Shown piece by piece: positions 40,001 through 55,000 of a stretch of DNA of 64,000 bases (position 1 is the first letter of the stretch; every line of letters starts with the position of its first letter). Source of the DNA: Burkholderiales bacterium (GTDB taxonomy: Bacteria > Pseudomonadota > Gammaproteobacteria > Burkholderiales > WYBJ01); NCBI GenBank assembly GCA_022841915.1, contig JALHQN010000009.1, positions 1 to 64,000 on the forward strand, read 5' to 3'. The translations under genes and the position numbers were made by a program. The notes beneath the pieces are model-generated. The model was not told where the DNA came from, did no database searches, and saw only the letters and a program-made list of their open reading frames with translations.

Positions 40001-43000
40001 ATGTAGTTGCGACCGCCGGCATCCGAGGTGCGATAACGGTCGTCGCCCGTCGGACCGTCGTTGCTCTCGACGATCTCCATTCGCAGCCGCTGACTGTCGT
40101 TGCGGCCGATGTCGTTCAAAACCGCCTCGATACGGAAGCTGTCCGTGCGTATGAGTCCCTGCGGGGTCGGAAACTCTCCGCCCCCGGGGAGACTGGACAG
40201 GATGTCACCGCGCGCATTGAAGACGTTCGTCATGCCGACCGGATTGTTCACTTCGCCGGCGAACGTGATGTCGGGCGCGGCGGCATCGATGCCGTCGAGC
40301 GTGTTGGAAATCTCGATCAGCGTCGGCTTGAAGTCGTGGTTCACGTCGAATTCGAAGGCGGCAACGTCGTTGACTTCGAGGATCACTTCCCGCTCGGGCG
40401 TCGACAGGAACGTGTTCACCACCTCGATCTCGCCGATCACCATGTGCAGGCCGGACTGGTTCAGGATCTCGACGCCGACGTAGGTCTCACGGAAGGTAAA
40501 GAGGGGTCCGCTCGGCAGTGCCGTGAAGAGCTCCGGATTCGTTTCGTCGTTGGAACGGAACAGCGCCTGCCCGCGGTCGTTGTCGTTGATGATGTTTTGC
40601 ACACGGAAGCTGCCGTCGTTGTCCGGATCGACGTACGAACCGATCGCACTGCCTACGCCGACCACACCCGCGTTGATCGCCTTCACGATCCGGCCATCCG
40701 GTCCGACGATCAGCGTCGGGTTCGGCCCGGGCAACAGGAGCACGTCCGAGTCCCATGCGATGTCGCGCGTGTCGTCCTCGGCATCGAGATCCACGAAAAG
40801 CGCCAGTCGATCGAAGCCCGCGGGTCGCTGCAACGGCGTGACGTCGATGGCCGGGACGCCGGGGCCGGGGAAGAGACGCGGGCCGGCCGTGACGAGCGCA
40901 TCGGGATCCGCATCGATCAGCGTCTGCGGATCATAAGTGGAGTCGCGATGCTCTTCGTCGCCGCCGAACAGACCCGTGAAGTCCGCGTCGAGATCGCTTT
41001 GATCGCGGTCCGCGTCATCGAGGCGCGCACGAATGTCGACGCCTTCGAAACCGGTGACCTGCGCCCCGCTGCGAATCGCCGTCGTGAGGTGCGGGTCGAC
41101 GGAACCGGTGGCCCTCGCATCCGCGTCGCCTGCGAACCCGCCTGCGTCGGCTTCCGAGTGATAGACGAAGTCCAGATGCGACCACTGCGAGCGCAGCTCG
41201 ACGCTGCGTCCGGTCACCCGCGCGTTCGACCCGACCACGACCTGCGTCTCGTCGTCGAGCGATCCGCGCGAGGCGGCATCGACGTCGGCGACGAAGCCGC
41301 CGGCATCGCTGTTCGAACGGATATCGACGTCGAACGACGATTCCGCCACGACGCTCAGATGTCCGGTTGCTTCGATCACCACGCCGTCCGCCACGATGTT
41401 GCCGCCGCCGTCATCGACGCCGATGTAGGCGCGGTTGCGATGCTCCACGTCGTTGCGCGCTTCGGCATCGCCCACCGCCACGAAGCCGCCGCCGGCGTTG
41501 CTCGCATAGGAGGACGTGTTGCCGACGGAACTCGAGAACACCTCGACGTTGCCTCCCGCCCGCAGAAGTGCCGGCGCAATGAAGGCCTGGACGTACTGGT
41601 TCAAGTGCAGGGTGCTGTCCGGGCTGCCGTAGGCCACGAAGCCGCCGCCGCCGCCCTTGGCCGAGGCCGAGCTTTGACCATCGCCCGGCGGGGGCGACAA
41701 CACGCGCAGCGATAACCCGCCCTCGCCCAGCAGCCGGTGATTACCGGCGGGCGCGGAGGTGAGATCGAGGCGCAGGGAGTGCGTACCCGATTGTGCCGTC
41801 AAGTCGAGACCGGGATGGGAGAACGCATGCACGCCGATACGCCCGGCGCCGTTGAGATTGGTGATCGCCACCCCGCCCGGCGTAGTGGCAAGCTGGAACG
41901 TGTTGCCCGACACGTTGCGCGCATAGTAGGTGACGCCGTCGACCAGGCCGCCGATGGACTCGCGCGCTAACAGGTGTCGCTCCTGGTCGCGCGGCGAGCT
42001 CTTGTCCGGTGACAGGGCGATCGGCGTGATGTCCACGTCGTCGTCATCGTCGTCCGGATCCGTCGCATCGAGCGTGGCGGCCAACTGGATGCGGTTGGCA
42101 TCGAGCCGGATGACGTAATACGCCGTGCCCGATAACAGCCCGCCGATCGGCGTCCCGTCGGGCTGAACGCGGTAGATCACGCGGTTCCCGTTGGCGAAGC
42201 CGTGCCCCGGCATGTAGATCTCGTTGTTGTCAACGGTGTTACCGGTGCCGCTGTCGAAGTCCGCCGCTTCGCTGGTGAACTGAACGGACGGCGCTGCACG
42301 GTAGGTAATCGCCTGGTTCTCGCTGTAGCCGCTGCCGGGGACCGTGATGGTGTCCGCGGCCGCATCGACGCTGCCCGGAAGAAATACATCATCGGCGAAT
42401 GCGCCGATGCCCAGCGCCTCGTCCTGCGACGCATACAGCTTGATCGTAAAGTCGTCGAGCCTGCGCGCGAAATACGTATCCGCCGCGTTCAGTCCGGTGC
42501 TGATCGAGGCCCCGTCGTGGGTGTACTTCACTGCATCGCCCGTCTCGAAGCCGTGCGCCACGCCGAAGCGGATCCGGTCCCGTGCGGCGTCCACGCCGAC
42601 GCCGGGGGCCAGTGGATCGCCGGTGTCGGCAGCGCCGGCGCTGAACAACGAGCCCAATTGCAGCGTGTTCTCGCCGGTGACGATGACGCTGTACTCGCGC
42701 CCGGTCTGGAGGGTGCCTCCGTCGGCGGTCGTGATGGCGGCGTTTCCGTTCGGGTCGTAAAAGACGCGGTCGCCGTCGGCCGGCCCGTGCTGTTCGAACG
42801 TGATCGTGTCGGCGTCGATGGTGGCCTGGTCCGGGGTAAACGTATCGCCGAGATTGGCGGCGGGTTGCGCACGCGCGATGGCAGCCACCCGCACCGAGCC
42901 GGCTGCCTCGATGATCGCGCCGGTATCGATGTAGGCGTTGATCGTCGGTGTGACCGTCGTATCGCTGTCCGCAGCACCGACCTGCACGAAACCGCCGCCA

Positions 43001-46000
43001 CTCGCGCGCGCGGTGGCATCGCCTTCGGCGCGGACCGACTCGGCGTGCACCGTAATGCTGCCGCCGACGTTTTGCATGGTCACGTCGTTGTCGATGACCG
43101 CCTCGATGACCGGCGTCACCTCGGTGGTCGCCTGCGAACCCTGGACGGCAGCGAAGCCGCCCGAGCCGACGATGGCCTCAGACTTCGCGGTATTGATGGC
43201 AACGGCTTGCACTTCGAAATTGCCGGCCTGCAGCACCTGTGCGCCCTGATTGACATAGGCGGTGGTCCCCGCCGTGAGGGTGGCGGTTGCGTCGACAGTC
43301 CCGTCGGCGAAGCCGCCGCCTGCGCCGGCAGTCCCCTTGGCGTTGGCGCGATTGTTCGCCGTGGCGGCCGCCTCGACGTTCCCGTTCGCCGTGATGACGG
43401 CCGTCGAACCGAAGTACACCTGCGTGGCACCGGTCGTCCGTGCGTCCGGTTCCGCGTCCGCGCCGGCACCGAGCGCCACCGATAGGATGTCCGCCACTGC
43501 ATCGCTCGTTCGCGTGCCGGTGGCTGCCAAGCTCAGATCGCCGCTCGTCACCACACCGTCCACGAACGATCGGGCGACGTCCTCGCTCCTTGCGATGGGC
43601 TGAACGTTTCCGATCGAGATCAGGCCCAGACTGACGGTGTTGACGTCGGCGTCGGCCCTCGCGCCGAGGATGCTGCTGAGCGCCACGTCGCCCGCGACTA
43701 CGGTGGCCCCGCCGGCGATGAAGCTTTCCACGGTGTGCGCGGTACGCGCGGACGGCTCCAGATCGGGGACATCGACCAGGCTCACACCGACGGAGGACAG
43801 TGCCGCATCTGCGGTATTGCCGGTCGAACGGGCAGTCATCGAAACATTGCCTGCGGTCAGCGACGCGTTCGAGCCCACGAACGATCGGGTAGTGCCTTCG
43901 ACCACCGCCTCGGCCGCAACGGAAGAGACGTTCGCCAGGCCGACATCGACGCTGAAGCTCTCCACCGAGGCCTCACTGGTCGATTGCGCCAGGAAGGCGA
44001 GCGGCCCGCCGGTGACGGTGAGATCGGCACCGTCCGCAACGTAAGCGGCCGTCTCGTGCGCCACGCGCACCGGCGTATTCCCCGAGCTGACGTTGACCAG
44101 TCCGACCCCGAGGGAGAACGCCTCGCTTGTCGCGGTATTCGAGGGCGAATCCGCAGTCACGTTGACCGAACCCGCATTGATCGAGAATATCCCGCCGAGG
44201 TACGCAGCGGTCTTGCCGCCCGCAAGCACGTCCGGCTGCATCGAAGCACCGTTGACCAGCCCGAACGAAATCGAGAACGCATCCAGGCTCACCACGTTGC
44301 CGCCATCGGCCTGACCCGCGCGCACCGTCAGCGTGCCACCAAGGTTGAGGCTGCCGGTCGCGCCGGTGGCCGCCGAACCGGCCCGAGGGCCGAGATACGA
44401 CTCGACGACGTGCACGTTCTGGATCGTCGGTTCGATCGCGTTGATGGCGACCAGCGCCACCGTCACGATGTTGGTTTCCGTCGCTGCCGTGTTGCTCGCA
44501 GCAGCATCGAGGCTCAGACTGCCGGCCCCGATGTTGGCACCTTCTTCGACGAATGCGCGCGTGGCGCCGGCCGTCTGCAGCACCGGCTTGAAGGTGTTCA
44601 CGCCCACCAGCGAGGCGCCGAGTTGGAACCGGTCGAGTTCGGTCACGTTGTTCGAGACCGCATCGAGCGTGATGCCGCCACCGTTCACGTCGAAGTCGGC
44701 GTCGCGCGTGATGAAGGCCTCGGTCGCGTGCGTGGTACGTATTTCGGTGGTCACTTCACCGACTTGAACCAGGCTCAGCGAAATCGGCACCGAGTCGGAC
44801 CCGGCGATATTGGTCGCCGTGGCCTCGCCGGTGACGCCGCTCGCATTGACGGTGTAGTCGCCGCCGACGTGCACGCGCGTGGTGCCGCCGGTGTTGATGT
44901 CGGGTTTGGCGAGGTCGATGTTGACGACGCCCACGCCGATGCTGACGTCGTCGATGGTCGCCTCATTGACCGAATCGGCATTCAGCGTCAGCGCACCGCC
45001 CAGCGTGATAGTTCCCGCGGCCCCGTTCGGCGCAACGCCCGCCGCCGGTCCAACGTAGCTTTCGACGTGATGCGTCGTCCGCGCCACCGGTGTCGCCTGC
45101 TGCAACGACACAATCGAAGCGCCGAACTGGAAGCGATCGATGCTTGCATCGTTGTTCGCGGATGCGTTCGCCGTGAGGGCCGATGCGCTCAGCGTCGACC
45201 CCTCGGCGACATAGGAGCGGGTGACACCTCCGGCATCTGCCGTAGCGCTGATGAAATTGAGATCCACCAGACCCAGGTCGATGGGCGTGATCATGTCGAT
45301 CGTCGCCTCGTTGTCCGATTCAGCGTCGAGCGTAAGTGCACCGCCGTTTATCGCCAGATCGGCGCTGGGACCTACGAACGCTTCAGTCACGTGCGTCGTA
45401 CTGGCCGAACGTTCGGTCTGATCGATATCGACGAGACCGATCTCGAACGCCAGCGCCTGGGAGCTCGCATCGTTCGTGGAGGTCGCCGCTACGTTCACGC
45501 CGGCGGCAGTGATATCGAACCCACCGCCTGCGTGGGCACGCGTCGTTCCGCCCGCGTTCGCTTCCGGTTTGACCTTTTCCACCGTCACCAGGCTCGCGTC
45601 GAGCGTCACTTGACCGACCGAGGCATCGTTCGTGGAGGTTGCGGCGAGGTTCATCCCGCCGGCCCCGATCGTGAGCGTGGTGGGCGCGCCGCCGCCGGGG
45701 TTCTGACCGAAGGCCGGCCCGAGGTAGGCCGCCGTAAGATGGCTCGTACGCGCCACGATGTCGGCAAGCATCACGTTCACGCCGGTGGCGCCCGCATAGT
45801 CGCCGCGGGCGTTGGCATCGTTGTCGGACGTTGCCGTGGACACCAGTGCGTTGACGTCGATCGAGGCCCCTTCGTCGATATGCATCAGTGTCGAACCGCC
45901 GGCCGTGGCGTTCGCCGCCGTGTCGGCAACGTTGACGAGCGTCATCCCCGCCGAGAAGTTGCTCGCTTGCGCGTCGTTGGTCGAGTTCGCCGTCACGCTG

Positions 46001-49000
46001 AGCGTGCCGGTCGCCGTGATGTCTGCCGTCCCCCCCAACGATGCTTCGGTATCGCCGCCGATCGTGGCCCGCGCGTCAGTGTCGAACGGCGGCAGCACGA
46101 TGATCGGCAGGTCGTCGGGCAACTTGTCCGCGATCCCTGAGAGTGCCACCCCATTGAGGCTCAGGATGCTGATGCCGATGATGTCGGTCGTGGCATCCGC
46201 AACCTTCGTTGCCGAAGAAGCGACGTTCACATTGCGCGCACTCACCCGACCCGAGGCCTTCGCCCGCGTGTTGGATGCGATGACGGCCGAGGTGGCTTGG
46301 GCTCCGATGGTGAAGAGTCCGACGCCCACGTCGACGATATGCGGGTCGACGGTATCGTTCGAAGTTGCGGCGACGTTTACGTCCCCGCCGCCGGTAACGG
46401 TGATGTCGGCCGTGTCGCCGATGATCGCTTCGGTGTTGCCGGCCGTGTGCTCGGCTTCGAAGCCGACTTCGCCGGTAAAGACGGCGATGCCGGCAAAGTT
46501 GACATCTGCCGCGCCGGTGCGCGATGCCTGCGCCGTCACGTCGAGTTGCCCGGTCGTGATCGTGCCATCGGCTTCGGCGACGGCGCTGTGTCCGGCGAGA
46601 GTCTCTGCGATCATGACGCCCGCAGCAGCGAACACTGCGCCGGCAAGCCCCCCCGCGTTCGCACGGGGCGAGCCATTGGCGATACTTTCGATCGATACCG
46701 ACGCCGCAGTCACGGTGGCGCCATTCTGTATCGCCGCACGCGCTTCTCCGCCGGTTTCCGCAATCGCGACTGCCCCGCTCGCCGCCGCGAAGGCGCTGAC
46801 CGAGAAGCCGAGGGCATTTGCGCGGACGTCCGGAGTCAGCGTGGCACGCAGCGTGAGCGCACCCACCGCATCGACGACCGTGTCCTCGCCGTCGATGAGC
46901 GCCTGCACGTCGCCGATGACCTTGCTCGATGCGAACGACAATCCTGCACCGACGAGCCCACCCACGGCCATCCCACCGGCGTCGGCATCGACATTGGAGT
47001 CCTCAGCCGCAATCACACGCACCTGGTCCGCGGACGCGACGTCGGCTCCGTCGTCGATGTAGGCATGGGTGCTATTGGTCAGTTCGTTGATCATCGCCGT
47101 CCCGACGCCGCCGATCAGGCCCCCGATCGAGAATCCCATGCCGAACGCGTCCACGTCGAATCTCGATGTCGCCTCGATGTCGACGTTGCCGGATGTCGTC
47201 GTCAAGGTCGCTCCGCCGATCCCGGCCGTGACGCTCGTCGACAACGTGTTCTGCCCCAGGGATCCGCCTGCGCCGACCCCGAGGCTCGCTGCCAGGCCGC
47301 CGGCGCTCGCAGAGAAACTCGATTCATCACGCGCGTGGACGATTACGATCGGAGCTTCGATGATGCCGCCGTTGCGCACCGACGCATCGGTTTCGGTACT
47401 CGCTTCGTTGATGGTGACCGTCGCATAGCCGCCGACAATGCCGGCCGCCGCGAAGGCAAGTGCGAGCGCATCGACGTCGTTCGCGGAGGACGCATCGAGC
47501 GTTAACGTGCCGCTGCCGGCTGTGATATCCGCATCGTCGCTGTAGGCTTCGACGCGATTGTCGAGCGTGTTGAGCGCGATGGAGGCACCCACGCCGACTC
47601 CCAGGCTCGCAGCGAGCCCGCCGGAATTCGCATGCGCCGAACTCGTGTCGGACGCGATGACCTCGACGCTTCCGGCGGCATCGATGCTTGCATCGGGACG
47701 TATGGAGGCGCTGGTCGTGTTGGCCAGTTCGTTGTACGTGAACGTACCGACGCCCGCCACCAGGCCGGCTGCGGAAAGACCGAGCGCAAGCGCATCGACG
47801 TCGTAGTTCGATGTCGCCTGGACGTCTACGCCCCCGACGTCGGTCGTCACCGTCGCGCCACCGATGGCGGCTTCGACGGTGTTGTTCATGAGGTTCACGC
47901 CGACCGCGGCACCGGCCGCCCCGAGTATGCTGGCCGATAGTGCGCCGGTATTCGTATCCAGCTCGGACGTATCGCGCGCGCGCACCAGGACGGCATCGGC
48001 ATCGATCGTGCCATCGCCCAGAATCGCAGCGCGCGTCGTATTCGCAATGACGTTTGCCTCTGCCGAACCGGCAATCGCGATCAAACCGCCCGCCGCGAGT
48101 CCCAGGGCTTGCGACGTGTAGGGCACGTCCGTGTCGGCGATCACGTTGAGGTTGCCACTGTCGGCCTCGACGGAGCCGGCCACTTCAGCGCGCGCCTCGG
48201 TATTCGTGTAGTTGAAGCCCGCTCCGACTGCCGCTGCGAACACGAGGCTCAGCGATCCCCCGACCGCACGATTGTCGAAATCGTGGATCGTCTTGGCGCG
48301 TACATCCACGCCCGCGGGCGCGATGACGACTGCACCCTCGCCGATCGAAGCTTCGTTCAGATCGCCGTCGAGGGTCATCGTCCCGGCCACGGCCGCACCG
48401 GCCGCTACCAGTGCCCCCAGCGCCACTTCCCCGGCGTGCGTCACGGACTGAACACGGCCTGCATCGACGATGCTGCCGTCGTCACGGCGCTGGTTGGCAA
48501 GCAGGTCGAGCCGACCGTCGACCTCGACGGTTGCGTCGTCGCCGATCCGGACGGCCGTGTGATTGCGCATGGCATTGACGGCGATCGACCCGGCAAGATT
48601 GCCGCCGAGATTCGCTGCCGCGCTGGCAGCCTCCGCACGGTAATCGAACGGCAGATCGCCTTCGCCCGAAGCCACCAGCGTGACCGTCCCTGCGGTCACC
48701 GTGGCCTCGTTCCCGACCTCGGCGATGTGCATGCCTTCGGAGTAGTTGCCCGCTGCGGCAACACCCACGGCGACTGCACCGCCGATGGCCAGCGCGTCCG
48801 CTTCGGCATCGGCATCGAAGTCCATCGATGCGGTGACGAACACATCGGCGGCCACGATCGTCGCACCCGGTCCGATCGAGGCATGACTGACCGGCCTGCC
48901 GGCACCGGCGGCGATTGCGGCGGCCGCTCCCATGCGGATATCCGGCACGTTGTCGTCGGCCGGTGCATCGATCAGCACGCGCTCGAAACGATGCGCGCCG

Positions 49001-52000
49001 CCGCTCGCCGCAGCGCCATCGAGGTCCGCGATGTCGAACGGGTTCGGCGTGTTGAGCAGGACGACCCGGCCATCGTCGAGACGCAGGATGTAATAGATCG
49101 CATCATCGACCAGCCCGCCGATATTGCTGCCCGCGTTGTTGCGGTAGATCACCGCCTCGCCCGAGCGCACGTCGTAGGCGGCGAGATCAATCGTATCCTC
49201 GTCGCTGTCGACCGTAGCGGCCGGATCGAAGACGTAGGCGGGTGTCAGGGCATGCTGCACATCGCCGTTTGCCGCCGGCGCGAGGTCGATCGCATTGGTA
49301 TTGGCGTCGGCGTCGGCGAGCGTCGTGAAGAGCTGGATCCCGACCCTCACGCCCTCGACCTCGACGTAACGGATGAAATAGGGGCTGCCGTCGGTCAGGC
49401 CGCCGATCACCGTATCGTCGCCTTGGGTCGAGTACACGAATGAATCGCCGTTCTCGAATCCTGCGGGCACGAGATTCAGTCGATTGTCGGCATCGTTCAC
49501 CGAGGCGATGGGATCGATGCTCAGCGCTCGATCGTGGTGGGCATCGAACACTTTGGCGATGCGATGCAGACCACTCATGCCGGCCGGGTCTAGATCGATC
49601 ACGTCCTCGTCGTCGTTCTCGAACGCCGACGACCGCGTCTCGAACAGACGAATGGACATCGATGTCGGATCGCTGTCGTCGACGTTGACGAAATAGCGCC
49701 GCCCGTCGACCAGGCCTTGGAGATTGTCGTTGCCCTCGCTGAAGTACTTCACCGCGTCGCCGTCGGAAAGACCGGCGAAATTGCTTACGGCGATCGTATC
49801 CTCGGTCCCGTTGACCGCCCCCGGTGCGAAGCTGCGCTCGGCAGCCAGCGTATGATTGTCCTCGGCATCGCTGAGCGGCTCGATGTCCATGGCATTCGTG
49901 CCCGCAAGAGCATCCGCGCGGGTTGCGTACAGCCGAGCGAGGCTCGGATCGTTCGCGTCGACGCGAATGAAGTAGCGCGTGCCGTCCACCAGCCCGACAA
50001 TGTTGGTATCGTCCTGGTTGTTCCGATACACGACAGCGTCACCCGTATCGAACGCGTGCGGCACGTCGATCCGGATCGTGTCGGTCGTGCCGTCCACAGC
50101 GGTTTGCGCATTGAACGTCGCTGCCAGCGGCGGATGCGGATCGACGAACGGATAGAGGATGTCGTCGACCCCGGCAATCACGGCAAGGCGCTTCAATTGC
50201 CGCTGCGTTTCCTCGTCGGTCGTGAAACCGCCGATCAGGGTGCCGACCTGGCTCGCCAAGGCGTTCGTGTCCGCGACCGAATCCGTGTTCGCGAGCACCA
50301 CGACGTCGCCGCCCACGGTCATGTTCGCGCCGGCGACGGCTTGCGCCCCACCCAGCGGTCCGCCAGCGGCAATCGCAGCACCGAAGCCGACGTCCGCGCC
50401 GCCCGACTCGGCATCCGCAAGCGTGTTCGTGGATGCCGTGTGGTTGGCCGTGACGGTCAGGTTGCCGCTGATGACGCTCGCTGCCGGACCCGGCCGAACA
50501 CGCGCGATGGTGTCGTTCTGGGCTGCGGTCAACGCCACGGCGGCGGGCAGGCTGCCTGCGCTCTCCGCGCCTGCGATCGCCAGGGTGTTGGTCGTATAGG
50601 TGCCCTCGGCGAGAACGTTCACGTCGTCCGCGCCCGTGATGATGGCCGTACCGATCTCCGCCAGCGCCGTATGCTGAATTGCATTGATGGCCACCGAAGG
50701 CCCGATGCCGAGCGTGCCGTCGCCGGGCGTGGCACTGGCCAAAGCGAGATAGGTGCCGGCGTAAATGGACGTGACGTTCACGTCACTCGGGTCGGTCAGA
50801 TTCAACACCGAGCCGTCGGCAATGCGTGCGATGTGCTGACCGCCCCCCGTTGCAGTCCCGCTGAGGATCTCGCGAGGATCGCCGGACAGATTGAGCGCGA
50901 AGGCACCTACGACCCCGATGTCGTCGGCACCCACGCCCGATCGCGCCACCGCCTGGAAGCGATTCAGGTCGTCGCCGATCATGACGGTTTCGATTTCGAT
51001 GGACGGCGCGGTCACCGTCCCGCCGATCGCTCCTTCGATGCGCTGCGCATCGACGTTGATCGCCACGGCGACCCCGATACCGGTTGCCGCGTCGACGCTC
51101 TGCGCATCGGCGAGCGCATCGGCATCCATGTTCCCGCGCGCGGAAACGATGGGTGCGTTCGATGTCTCGACCACCCCCCCGTCGCTCAGGGAGGCAGTGG
51201 CGTAGCTGAAGTCGAGATTCATCGCGAGCGCGGCCGCTGCGCCGATCGGTCCGTCTGCCGTGTGCGCCTCGGCGCGCTGTAGGATGCGGATCACGTCTTC
51301 GGGAATCTCGTCCTGACCGGCGAGCTGCAGCAGACCTTCGATCTGCGCTTCGATCTCCTCGGTGACGACCGGCCCCGCAGGATCGGCTTCGGTGCCGTTC
51401 TGTCCGGTCAGGGCATCGGCATCGATCACGCTCAGATTTTCGGCCGTGACGCTCACCGTGCCGCTCAGCACATCGATCTGCATGCCGCTCGCCGCTTCCG
51501 CACCGCCGAGCACGAAGCCGAAGGAGATCGCCGCGCCGATGCTCGCAGTACCGCCGACGCCGCTGTCGGTGTCGGCCACGTGGATCGCATCCGCCTCGTG
51601 CGATGCGTCCACCTGCAGATCACCGCTGATCACGGAGGTGCCGGCCGTATTCGTCGTGCGCGCGATCGTGTTCAGATCGTTGTAGTTCATCGCCGCCGCA
51701 GCCGGTACGTTCACCGAATTGGTCGCGCCGGCCGTCGCGCCTGCGTCGCTCGCGTACTCCCCAGTGGAGAGCACACGGATGTCGCTGCGGTTGATCCCGA
51801 CGACGGCGGTACCCGTGATCACGGCATCCTGGATCTCGGCCAGTGACTCTTGGGTCATCGCATTGACGGCGAATGAAGGACCGACCCCGACTTCCGATCC
51901 GGCGTCCGGCGTCGCACTGGCGGTCGCGGTGTAGTCGCCCACGTAGTCCGAGCGGACGATCAGATCGCCGCCGTCGAGCAGCGTGATATTCGCTCCGGAC

Positions 52001-55000
52001 TGGACGACGGCCGCTTGCGTGCCGCCGGTCGGCACCGGAATGGGCGGCAGCGTCGGCAGCGTCGGGGTGGGCAACGGCGGCAGCGCCGGCAATGGCGGCG
52101 GCAAAGTCGGCAACGCCGGAAGTGCGGGCAACGCGGGGATGGGGATGTTGATCGGCGCAATGGGAAGCAACGGTGCGCTCAGGTTCACCGCGAATGCACC
52201 GGCCACGCCGAGACCGTCGCTGCCCCCTGCCCCGGAGATAGCGTTGGCATTGAAATTCGCCACACCGTCGCCGCCGAGCAGCGCCTGCACTTCGACCCGC
52301 GTCCCGGTGACCTGCCCGCCGATGAAGGCCTGGTTGCTCTGACTGGAAATGTTCGCCGCGGCAGCGATACCGAGTGCAGTGGTCGAATCGACCGCCCGTC
52401 CATCGGCAAACGCATCGTCGTCGCTCGTCAGAGTCGACGTGACCACGACGGAACCGTCCGCGGTCACGTTCGCGCCGGCGATGATCCCCGCCAGTGCCGA
52501 ATTGAAGTCGACATTGACCGCTGCCGCGGCCGCAGCACCCACCGCACCGCTGGCGGTTCCGAGTCGACTGGTATCGATGAGATCGCCCACGCTCGCCGGC
52601 ATGCCGGGTTGGAGCGTATGCGGATCGACGACGTTCGACGTGAGCGCGAGGTCGATGCGATTCAAGTCGTCGACAGCGTTGGCGCGGGTGCCGTACAGGC
52701 GCAAGGTATTCGGGTCGACGACGCGAACGAAGTACGTATCCCCGTCGGTCAGCGCGCCGATGGCTTCGTCATCCTCGCCGACACTGTACGTCACGGAATC
52801 GCCGGTAGCGAGACCGTGTCCGGTCACCGTCAGCGTATCCGCCACTGCATCGACATCCGCCATCGGATCGACTTCCAGAGACGGGAGCAATGCGGCGAAT
52901 GCCTCATCCAGCACGCGATCGAGCTTCAGCGGCAGCAGGATGTCGTTGGTCGCCACGCCCTGCGAACTCGCGATGGCATCGGCATCCATCGTGGCATCGG
53001 TCAGCGCGGTCACGCTCACCGAACCGGCCACGTCGACATCGCTGCCGAGAAAGGCACGCGCGCCGCCTTGCATCACGCCGATGGCTACAGCGCCGCCTAC
53101 GCCGAGTTCCTCCGCATTCGAGTTCGCATCGGCCGAATGCGATGCGCGAGCGAAATGATCTGCGGAAACGACGAAGCTGCCGGTAATCGCGGCCGGCGTC
53201 GAATTGTTGGTCACATCCGCCGTGGTCGTCGTGTTGCTAATCAGCACGGCGACTGCCGCACCGAGCCCTGCGGCCGCCGTCGCGCCGGCGTGCGCATCAG
53301 CCGTGGTCACGTAGTCGCCTGCTGCGGTGACGACGATGTCGTCCGCCCCGGTGATCGCAGCATCCTGGATCTGTGCCAGCGTGGAAAACAGGCTCGCATT
53401 GAATTCGACGGAGGCACCGACCCCGAGGATCGTGCCAGCATCGACATGGGGCGCCGCGTCTGCGACATTCGAAATATTCGCCGTCGCGCTGACAGTGAGA
53501 TCGGTATCGGCGCCGAGCGTGAGCGTCGCGCCATCGGCGACGATGGCGTTGGTCGTTCCCAACGCAAGCGTCGCCGCGACCGCCCCCGACACGCCGACGG
53601 CCTGCGTGCCATTGCCCGAGACCGCCTGCGCGGTCAACGTATGCAGGCCGTCGCCGGAGGCCTCGGAAACCACGTCGATGCCGTTACCGGCCACGTCGCC
53701 CGCAATCGAGGCGACGGTATCCGACTGCTGCGCATTGACGGCGATGCCTGCGGCGACACCGACGAGGTTCAGCACTGCACTGGCGCTCGCGAGCGCCGAG
53801 GCGTCGATGTCGCTCGTCGCGAGCACGTCGAGCGTACCGCTCGTGGACGTCGCCGAACCACTGCCCAGGATCGTCGCGGTCGATGCAGCCGTCGACAGAT
53901 TCACGGCGACGGCGGCCGCGTTGCCCTGCGTCTGGTTGTTCGAAAGCTCGATAATGCTCAAGGTGTCGACGTCCGGATCGGTCGTCGGCGGCCTCGGCGA
54001 TCCGCCGAAGCTCAGGTTCGCCCGGTCGGCGAGGAACGCAATCTCTGCGGCGACGAGATCGCCGGCGTCGGTCGTATCCGGATCCGCGCCTTGCACGCCC
54101 GCAATGCTCTCGGCTTCGTTTTCCACGTCCGCGTCGGCAGCGATCGTGAGCGCGCCTGCCGCGGTGACACTGCCCGCGACATCGACCGACGCGACGTCGT
54201 TCGCGAGATTGAGGGCGATCGGCAGGGCCAGCGACTCGGACGGAGCGTCGCTCGCCGCAGCAGCCGCGTCGCTGCTTGCGCGAACGATGCTCGTACCCTT
54301 GTGATTCGCGCGGGCGACGAAGGCGCCGCTGACCGCCATGGCGGCGCCGACATCGATGATCACGGTGCTTGCGTTTCCGGTCACGGATGCCGCCGCCGTC
54401 TGTGCACTCGCATCCACGCCCGCCAATGAACCGGCCAAAGCTGTCACACGCTGCGTCTGATCACCGTCGGCGGTGACGTCGAGATCCCGCACGCCACTCA
54501 ACGATGCGCCGGCATCGATCGTGGCCGAAGTCGTATACGCCGATACGTTGAGGGCTACGGAGCGCCCCACGCCGAGTTCCACCGCAATGGACGCGGCACC
54601 TTGAGGTTCGGCACTGACGTCCGTGACGGTCGTATTCTGCGCAGCGATCTCCAGATCGGTCGGCGCTGTGAACGTCACGACGGCCCCCGTAGCGATGAAG
54701 GCATGGCTCAGGTTGCCCTGGATCGGCCCTGCACTTGGAATGTTCGTGTTCAATGCCAGCGAACCAGCGTTGATGCCTGCGTTCGCCTCGGTCGACGCGG
54801 CCGCGCCGGATCGAGACAACGCCGACAGCGTGCTTCCTCCGCCCGTTCGTACGCTCGCCGAGGCGGCCGTGATCGTGGGCGATCCGCCGAGGAAGGCCTC
54901 ATCGACGATCTGGGTGAAATTGACGGCGACGGCGAACGCGTTGTTGGACGGATTCAGCGACGGCGTGGCATTCGCGGTGGTGACGACATCGAACGCAGAC

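Noticed and set aside
35224-41715. Long plus-strand open frames (912 and 1191 codons) opposite the giant adhesin
   Set aside because: They are antisense shadows of GC-rich codons. Their products are Arg/Val/Ala/His-rich without domains, and the minus-strand frame has clear RTX, propeller and beta-helix domains.
43735-54429. More long antisense frames (801, 416, 402, 521 and 804 codons) in the adhesin region
   Set aside because: Same reason: overlap with an obviously coding minus-strand repeat protein, no ribosome-binding sites of note, no recognisable motifs.
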